From: CAZQKE01 sp964593865
GTDB lineage: Bacteria > Chloroflexota > Anaerolineae > JAAYZQ01
NCBI GenBank assembly: GCA_964593865.1
Contig: CAZQKE010000055.1
Coordinates: 1-26,351 of the forward strand
DNA: 26,351 nt
Direction of reading: 5' to 3'
Below the pieces are notes generated by a model. That model saw only the letters and a program-made list of their open reading frames with translations, was not told where the DNA came from and did no database searches. Shown here piece after piece: positions 21,687 to 26,351 of this stretch (position 1 is its first letter; each line of letters starts with the position of its first letter). Both the position numbers and the translations under genes were made by a program.

Positions 21687-22067
21687 CTACAGCCAACCCT
21701 GCTGCTTCATAAAATCGGTGACGACGGGAATTTCTACATACTCGCCCTGATAGGCTTTGATGGCGTACATGATGATCGGGATGAAGGGCAGGAAGAAGAG
21801 GATCCAGAGGCACATACCCAAGATGCCGCCGGTGATCGCCGTGAGCAGGGTGTACACCACGCAGATCACCACCTCGTAGAGAAGCACCGCCACACCCAAA
21901 CCCAGCGACTGGATGGCATGGTAACGCTGGAAGGGTCGGTTTTTGGATCCTTCCGAAAGCAGGATGATGAGGGGCACAAGCAGGCCAAAGATATAGGCCA
22001 GCAAGGCCATCAGTCTGTCGTTGTCGGTGATGTCACCGGTCGGGGGAGTTACATACTCTTCTGCCAC
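21687..22067 (-). CDS. small DUF4870-like integral membrane protein
   Basis: 126 residues with about three hydrophobic helices (19-37, 54-80, 83-103). NRPFQRYHAIQSLGLGVAVLL between helices one and two, and a start DNDRLMALLAYIFGLLVPLIILL, match the DUF4870/Tic20-like family, whose function is not established. The start is GTG 22065-22067, with GGAGG nine bases upstream. It has its own promoter (22175-22203) and terminator (21630-21677), so it is a single-gene transcript divergent from hypA. Confidence 0.85.
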   Translation of the reverse strand: MAEEYVTPPTGDITDNDRLMALLAYIFGLLVPLIILLSEGSKNRPFQRYHAIQSLGLGVAVLLYEVVICVVYTLLTAITGGILGMCLWILFFLPFIPIIMYAIKAYQGEYVEIPVVTDFMKQQGWL

Positions 22068-22174
22068 GTCATTTCACCTCCTCTCCGTCAGTCACAGTGG
22101 GCGCATCGCCACGCCGGGTGCGTAGGACCACCCAGAGATGAGATTGATCCGCTTGCGGACCGCCGACATCCGCT

Positions 22175-22203
22175 ATTGTAACAGGCCCAGGGGCAAATGT
22201 CAA
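22175..22203 (-). promoter_or_regulatory. near-consensus promoter of the DUF4870 gene
   Basis: On the minus strand, TTGACA (22198-22203), a 17-base spacer and TACAAT (22175-22180). The start near 22168 leaves a ~100-base leader. The divergent hypA promoter lies about 40 bases away, so the two may share control. Confidence 0.78.
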
Positions 22204-22235
22204 ACTCGCATCTGGCTTTGTGGCCCCCTCTGTGG

Positions 22236-22248
22236 TATAATGTTTTCC
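22236..22248 (+). promoter_or_regulatory. extended -10 promoter of hypA, leaderless start
   Basis: TGGTATAAT with a perfect TATAAT (22236-22241) and the extended TG. Seven bases then precede the ATG of hypA at 22249, so the mRNA would begin at or next to the start codon. No good -35 is seen; the best candidate is TGGCTT at 22213-22218. Confidence 0.65.
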
Positions 22249-22593
22249 ATGCACGAGATGGCCGTGACCCAGAGCATTTTAGATATCGCCTTGCGCCACG
22301 CCGAGCAGGCCGGTGCGCGCCGCATCTTGGCCATAGACCTGATCATCGGCGACCTGACCGGTTTCGTAGATGACTCCATCCAGTTTTACTTTGACTTTTT
22401 ATCTCAAGATACACCGGCCCAGGGCGCACAACTGCGCTTCAAGCGCATCGCCGCCCGCGTCCGCTGTCCCCAGTGCGGGGCCGAATATGCCCCCCCCAAT
22501 ACCCGCCTGTGGACCTGCCCCCAATGCGATGCCCTAGGCGGGGAGATCATCGCCGGGCGCGAGTTTTCCGTCGCCAGCATTGAAGTAGAGTGA
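22249..22593 (+). CDS. hypA: hydrogenase/urease nickel metallochaperone HypA
   Basis: 114 residues, normal length. The N-terminus MHEMAVTQSILDIALRHAEQ contains the Ni-binding His2; the zinc site is CPQC (73-76) and CPQC (90-93). HypA, with HypB, delivers nickel to [NiFe]-hydrogenase (and to urease in some bacteria). The start at 22249 places MHE at the N-terminus, as the Ni site demands, and immediately after the promoter; an upstream in-frame ATG at 22138 would precede the promoter. No hypB, other hyp gene or hydrogenase gene lies in the window. The next gene starts one base after its stop, so both are cotranscribed. Confidence 0.93.
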   Translation: MHEMAVTQSILDIALRHAEQAGARRILAIDLIIGDLTGFVDDSIQFYFDFLSQDTPAQGAQLRFKRIAARVRCPQCGAEYAPPNTRLWTCPQCDALGGEIIAGREFSVASIEVE

Positions 22594-22594
22594 G

Positions 22595-25500
22595 ATGGGC
22601 GCGCAGACCTCCTCGGTTCTGCCTAGCAAGCTGACCCCCCCGCCGCCGACCCAGGGAGCGGTCGCCCGCCCCCGCCTTCTCGCCCGCCTTGATGCGGGCC
22701 AAGGCCGCCGCCTAACCCTTCTCATCGCCCCCGCCGGTTACGGCAAGACCACCCTTTTGAGTCAGTGGGTGGCCCGGCAAGCAGCAGGACAGGTTGCCTG
22801 GTGCACGCTGGAGGAAACCGAAAACGACCTGAGCAACTTTGTAGGTTGTCTCGCCGCCGCCCTGGCTCCGGCGATCCCGGCGGCAGAGCAGGCTTGGGAC
22901 CTACTGGCGCCGTCCCAGAGCCGCCCCACCGAGGCCCTTTCCCACCTGCTCCATATCCTCTTCGCCCATCCCCACCCCCCGACCCTCATCCTGGACGATG
23001 TTCACCAGGTCGCCGAGAGCGCAGAGGTCATGGCAGCTCTGGACCGCTTTCTCCACCACGCTCCCCCCACCTTGCGCCTGATCCTCGCCGCCCGGTGGGA
23101 GCCACCTCTGGCCGCCATCCCCCGCCTGCGGGCTGCAGGCCAGGTGTGGGAGCTAACCGAAGCCGATTTGCGCTTCGCCCCGGATGAGGTCATCGCCCTG
23201 GCAAAAGCCACCCTCCATCTGACCTTGAACAAGAAGCTGGCCACCCGGCTGGCAGACCGGACCGAAGGTTGGGCCGTGGCCCTTCAACTGGCCTGCCAGA
23301 CCGGCATCCGCTACGGAGCCAGAGAAGCAGAACGCATCCTGCGTCGCTTTGGGGGCACAACCAGGGAGCTGTACGACTATTTGGCCCGCGTCGTCCTGGC
23401 CGGACAACCGGAAGAACGGCAGGCCTTTTTGCGGCGCACCGCCGTTCTGGACCGATTGGAGGCGGATCTGTGCGACGCCCTCTTGGAACGGCACGATTCG
23501 GCGGCCACGCTGGCCGAACTGGAACAATCGGGGCTGTTCCTGTTTCCCCTGGATTCGGCCCGCACCGCCTACCGCTACCATGCCCTCTTTCATGAATTTT
23601 TGCAGCGACGATTGCAGGAGGTGGAAGGCCGCGAAACCGTCCGTCGGCTTCATCGCCGGGCCGCCGCCCTATTCTTAGAACGGCGCAATGATGAACGGGC
23701 CATCGTCCATCTGCTGGCCGCCGGCGATTACCCGGCCGCCGCCGACCTGATCCGCCCCTTGCGGCAGCGGCTTTTCAACACGAGCCGCTATCATCTGCTG
23801 GAACGCTGGCTGGAACAATTTCCCCCGGCCTTCCGCGAGACTCACCCCTGGTTGCTGCTGACGCGGGCACGCTTGCGTCAGCTTCGGGGCGACCGGGCGG
23901 CTGCCGAGCAGCTCTACCGGGAGGCGGAACCCCTCCTCCAGGCCCAGCAGGACGACGAAGGGCTTTACATCCTGTACCACGATTGGGCCACCGTCGTCCG
24001 TGCCCACTATGGCGACTTTGCCGCCGCCGAAGAGCTGGAACGACAGGCTCTGGCCCACGCCCCCACCGACGCCGACCGGGCGGTTGTCCTGGGTTGGATC
24101 GCCCGCTGTCGCTACATGGCCCAGGGAGCCGAGCCGGAGGTCTTTGACCGGTTGGAAGAGGCCATCAGTGTAGCCCGTCGTGCAGGCAACCAGCTGGCCC
24201 TGGCCGACCTCCTCTCTCTGCGAGGCCAACTGCGCACCGGAGCAGGAGACTTGACAGCCGGGTTGGAGGATTATTACCTGGCCCTGGACCTGATGGAGGC
24301 CGCCGGCAACCGCCATGCCCAGATCACCACTCTGCTCAACGCCGCCTACCATCACTATCTCCTCGGCCAACTTGATCAGGCCAGAGACCTGGTCCAGCGG
24401 GGCCTGGAATTGGCCCGACACTTTCATCGGGAAACGATCTATGCTTACGGCCTCAACTTGCGCGGCCTCCTCTACCAAACAGAGGGCAAAGAGGAAGCGG
24501 CCCTCCGCAGCTGTGAAGAGGCCCTGGCCATCCAACAGCGGCTAGGGGAAGTCTACGAGGTCGCCGTCACCCTCAACTGGCTGGGGCTTTTGCATCGTCG
24601 CCAAAACCGACCGGAAGAAGCGTTGCGATGGGGGGAAGAAGGGTTGCAGCAGCGGGAACAGTTGGGCAACGAATATGAGACCGGTCTTTCCCTGATTGAT
24701 GTGGGCGCAACCTACTTGACCCTGGGAGACCTGGATCGGGCGGCGGCGATGTGGCAGCGGGCAATGACCATCTTTTCCGAACACCAGGCCCTCTACGAAC
24801 AGACCGTGCTTCACTTCTACCTGGCGGTCTTGGCCCGGCACCAAGGCGAAGAGGCCAAAATGGTCGACCATCTGGAGCAGGCGATGGCCCTCGCCCGACG
24901 CTACGAACACGGAGACCCGCCGCGCTGCTTGTACCTCTTGATTGAGGAGGCCGAGTGGACGGCCCCTTTGCTCGTCCATGCCTTGCGCCTCGGCTCGGTC
25001 CCCGACTGCGTAGACTGCTTGTTGCCGCGCCTGGGGCGACCGGCCCTTAAGGCCCTCCTCCCCCTCTTGGAAGACCGCGATCCCTCCCTCCGCGCCAGAG
25101 CGGCCACGCTGTTGGGCCGATTGGGAGAGGCGGATGCCCTCGCTCCGCTGGCCGCCCACCGCCGCGATCCCGATCCGACCGTTCGCCGGGCCGTGGAGCA
25201 CGCCCTAGACAGATTGCTCTCCATCCCCCCGCCGCCGCTGCGCATCCAAACCCTGGGCCGCTTTCGCGTCCGGCGCGGCGACGAGGAGATCGCCCACTGG
25301 CCCCGCCGCAGCGCCCGCGACGTTTTCCTCCTATTGCTGGAGCAAACCCCTCGGCCTGTGCCCAAAGAACGGCTGATGGATTGGCTCTGGCCCGATAGCC
25401 CGCCGCACAAGGCGGCCCAAAACCTCCGTCGGGCCGTCTCCGACCTGCGCCGCATCCTGGAGCCGGAGCTGCCGCCGGGCCTTCCCTCCCGCTACGTGGC

Positions 25501-25981
25501 CACGGGCGACGAAACCTACACCCTGCGCCTGCCGGAAGGATCTTGGGTAGATGCGGTCGCCTTTGAGGAAGCGTTGGACCGGGCACGGGACCTATCGGGG
25601 GAAGAGGCCATCGCCTCCCTGGAAGCGGCCCTCGCCCTCCACGAGGGGGAGTACCTGCCCGAACTGCCCTACGAAGAGTGGGTACTGATCCGACGGGAGC
25701 GGCTGCGGGAGCGGTATCTGGAAGGGCTGCTGATGCTGGGCCGGCATTGCGAAGAGGCCGGCCGCTGGCGGGAGACCGTGGAAGCGGCCCGACGGGTGCT
25801 GGAACAAGATCCCTGGAACGAAGAGGCCACCCGGTTGCTCATGCACGCCTACGAACGGTCGGGGGACCTCCCGGCTGCCCTGCGGGCCTATGAAGCCTTT
25901 TGCACACGCTTACAAGATGACTTGGGACTCCCTCCCGGCAAGGAGCTAACCTCCCTCTACAAACGTCTCCGCCGCCACTGA
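22595..25981 (+). CDS. giant STAND-type transcriptional regulator (MalT-like ATPase, TPR, HEAT-like, SARP/BTAD)
   Basis: 1128 residues. The N-terminal AAA/STAND ATPase has Walker A APAGYGKTT (45-53) and Walker B LILDDVH (131-137), followed by a MalT-like winged-helix region (HHALFHEFLQRRL, about 325-345). A long TPR array runs to about 790 (e.g. GLNLRGLLYQTEGKEEAAL, LNWLGLLHRRQNRPEEAL). A short HEAT-like pair follows (about 805-875, ALKALLPLLEDRDPSLRARAATLLGRL). Next comes an OmpR/SARP-type DNA-binding domain (882-981, LRIQTLGRFRVRRGDEEI...LMDWLWPDSPPHKAAQNLRRAVSDLRRIL), and the C-terminal BTAD domain (about 984-1128). Usually SARP-BTAD comes first in such fusions; here it is last, in the place of MalT's LuxR domain. 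STAND proteins switch on ATP binding and ligand-driven oligomerisation; ligand and targets are unknown. ATG 22595 is one base after the hypA stop, with no strong ribosome site, so translation is probably coupled. Confidence 0.9.
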   Translation: MGAQTSSVLPSKLTPPPPTQGAVARPRLLARLDAGQGRRLTLLIAPAGYGKTTLLSQWVARQAAGQVAWCTLEETENDLSNFVGCLAAALAPAIPAAEQAWDLLAPSQSRPTEALSHLLHILFAHPHPPTLILDDVHQVAESAEVMAALDRFLHHAPPTLRLILAARWEPPLAAIPRLRAAGQVWELTEADLRFAPDEVIALAKATLHLTLNKKLATRLADRTEGWAVALQLACQTGIRYGAREAERILRRFGGTTRELYDYLARVVLAGQPEERQAFLRRTAVLDRLEADLCDALLERHDSAATLAELEQSGLFLFPLDSARTAYRYHALFHEFLQRRLQEVEGRETVRRLHRRAAALFLERRNDERAIVHLLAAGDYPAAADLIRPLRQRLFNTSRYHLLERWLEQFPPAFRETHPWLLLTRARLRQLRGDRAAAEQLYREAEPLLQAQQDDEGLYILYHDWATVVRAHYGDFAAAEELERQALAHAPTDADRAVVLGWIARCRYMAQGAEPEVFDRLEEAISVARRAGNQLALADLLSLRGQLRTGAGDLTAGLEDYYLALDLMEAAGNRHAQITTLLNAAYHHYLLGQLDQARDLVQRGLELARHFHRETIYAYGLNLRGLLYQTEGKEEAALRSCEEALAIQQRLGEVYEVAVTLNWLGLLHRRQNRPEEALRWGEEGLQQREQLGNEYETGLSLIDVGATYLTLGDLDRAAAMWQRAMTIFSEHQALYEQTVLHFYLAVLARHQGEEAKMVDHLEQAMALARRYEHGDPPRCLYLLIEEAEWTAPLLVHALRLGSVPDCVDCLLPRLGRPALKALLPLLEDRDPSLRARAATLLGRLGEADALAPLAAHRRDPDPTVRRAVEHALDRLLSIPPPPLRIQTLGRFRVRRGDEEIAHWPRRSARDVFLLLLEQTPRPVPKERLMDWLWPDSPPHKAAQNLRRAVSDLRRILEPELPPGLPSRYVATGDETYTLRLPEGSWVDAVAFEEALDRARDLSGEEAIASLEAALALHEGEYLPELPYEEWVLIRRERLRERYLEGLLMLGRHCEEAGRWRETVEAARRVLEQDPWNEEATRLLMHAYERSGDLPAALRAYEAFCTRLQDDLGLPPGKELTSLYKRLRRH

Positions 25982-26284
25982 AAGATCGCGGACCGTCCGC
26001 TTCACCTTCGCGGTTCCACTTTTTGAACCAAGACGCCAAGAGCGCGAAGGTTTTCTTGCTTTTTCTCCTTTCCTTTGCGCCCTTCGCGCCTTTGCGGTTC
26101 AAATCCCCGGAACCGCCAAAGCGGGCCGTCCACGAAGCGGGCGCGAATACATGAATGCACGAATACGCCCGGCCCCAGGCCCGAAAGGAGCGACTTGAGT
26201 CCCCGGCACAAGCCGTCGGGGATTTTCATCCTTGGCGGTGAGCCGGGGATCGGTCCGCTCTGCGTCTTCGCGGTTCAACCCCCT
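25982..26284. other. repeat-rich gap between convergent genes
   Basis: It holds an imperfect inverted repeat (26022-26102), three copies of a short TTYGCGGTTC motif (near 26007, 26091 and 26266) and a degenerate copy of the 21411/21533 repeat (about 26176-26201). A possible plus-strand terminator also lies here: TCCCCGGC-acaa-GCCGTCGGGGA followed by TTTT (about 26199-26226). I see no gene; short frames here read as arginine/lysine-rich noise. Confidence 0.55.
26022..26102. repeat. interspersed 'NRKGAKGAK'-type inverted repeat
   Basis: TTTGAACC...GCGCGAAGG (26022-26050) faces CCTTCGCGC...GGTTCAAA (26081-26102) around a pyrimidine-rich centre (TTTTCTTGCTTTTTCTCC). On the minus strand it reads NRKGAKGAKERRK, a pseudo-peptide I know from intergenic repeats in many environmental bacteria. 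Not a gene. Confidence 0.65.
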
Positions 26285-26351
26285 TCAATCCAGCGGGATG
26301 GTCTCGCTGACGGTGTGGGTTGCGCCGTCAATGACCGTCAGATCGCGGCTG
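26285..26351 (-). CDS. C-terminal end of a probable YVTN-type beta-propeller protein (cut by window edge)
   Basis: The minus-strand frame entering from the right edge ends at TGA 26285-26287 after 21 visible codons, reading SRDLTVIDGATHTVSETIPLD. This closely follows the YVTN repeat pattern (N-x-V-x-V-I-D-x2-T-x2-V-x2-T-I-P-x-G), which forms blades of extracellular or periplasmic propellers. With so short a piece the family call is tentative. It converges on the STAND regulator. Confidence 0.55.
   Translation of the reverse strand, partial: SRDLTVIDGATHTVSETIPLD

Noticed and set aside
25839..26102. Minus-strand frame starting NRKGAKGAK
   Set aside because: This is a translation of a known type of intergenic repeat and runs into the complement of the STAND regulator.

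Overview
The window is GC-rich bacterial chromosomal DNA, most likely from a member of the Chloroflexota (Anaerolineae/Caldilineae/Ardenticatenia grade). The lineage call is inference. It rests on threonine/proline-rich linkers and tails in exported proteins, a RodZ-like protein with such linkers, a very large MalT-like/BTAD regulator, several promoters that would give leaderless or near-leaderless mRNAs, and an enlarged SecA. I see no rRNA, tRNA, CRISPR array, transposase or phage gene.

Region 1 (1-8842, all minus strand) is a multiheme cytochrome cluster. In transcription order it holds a membrane-anchored NapC/NirT-like cytochrome (8 CXXCH plus CX3CH and CX4CH), a membrane-anchored TPR protein, a membrane-anchored NHL-repeat beta-propeller, then four secreted multiheme cytochromes in a row: 6 hemes, 7 hemes, 15 canonical plus 2 atypical sites with a long TP-rich tail, and one cut by the window edge. 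All four secreted proteins share one N-terminal module with the pattern PHG-x-Y-T-x2-TD-x-CxxCH-R-x-HT. The layout fits a route for electrons from the quinone pool to the cell exterior, but substrate and direction cannot be read from sequence. A sigma70-like promoter and an 18-bp perfect palindrome lie upstream, in the 675-bp gap 8843-9517.

Region 2 (9518-19601, minus strand) is a housekeeping block: rodZ-like, a class-I glutamine-amidotransferase-like gamma-glutamyl hydrolase, murI, then, behind its own promoter, a Uma2-family gene and secA. The last is the most remarkable gene here. It encodes 2183 residues, against roughly 800-1000 in the family. The motor motifs are intact, but about 1,200 extra residues sit where the helical wing should be. 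At least 12 tandem copies of a ~63-residue module (189 bp) occupy 9773-12049.

Region 3 (19670-22067, minus strand) holds recJ and a small DUF4870-like membrane protein, separated by two near-identical copies of a hairpin-rich repeat and a good rho-independent terminator.

Region 4 (22249-25981, plus strand) is divergent: a leaderless hypA two bases ahead of a giant STAND ATPase/TPR/HEAT/SARP-BTAD regulator. A repeat-rich gap follows, and then the C-terminal end of a minus-strand gene that looks like a YVTN-type beta-propeller.

Several starts given here are shorter than the longest open frame (the TP-tailed cytochrome, NHL protein, murI, amidotransferase, rodZ, recJ, hypA). They were chosen from ribosome binding sites, promoter position, hairpins and family N-termini.
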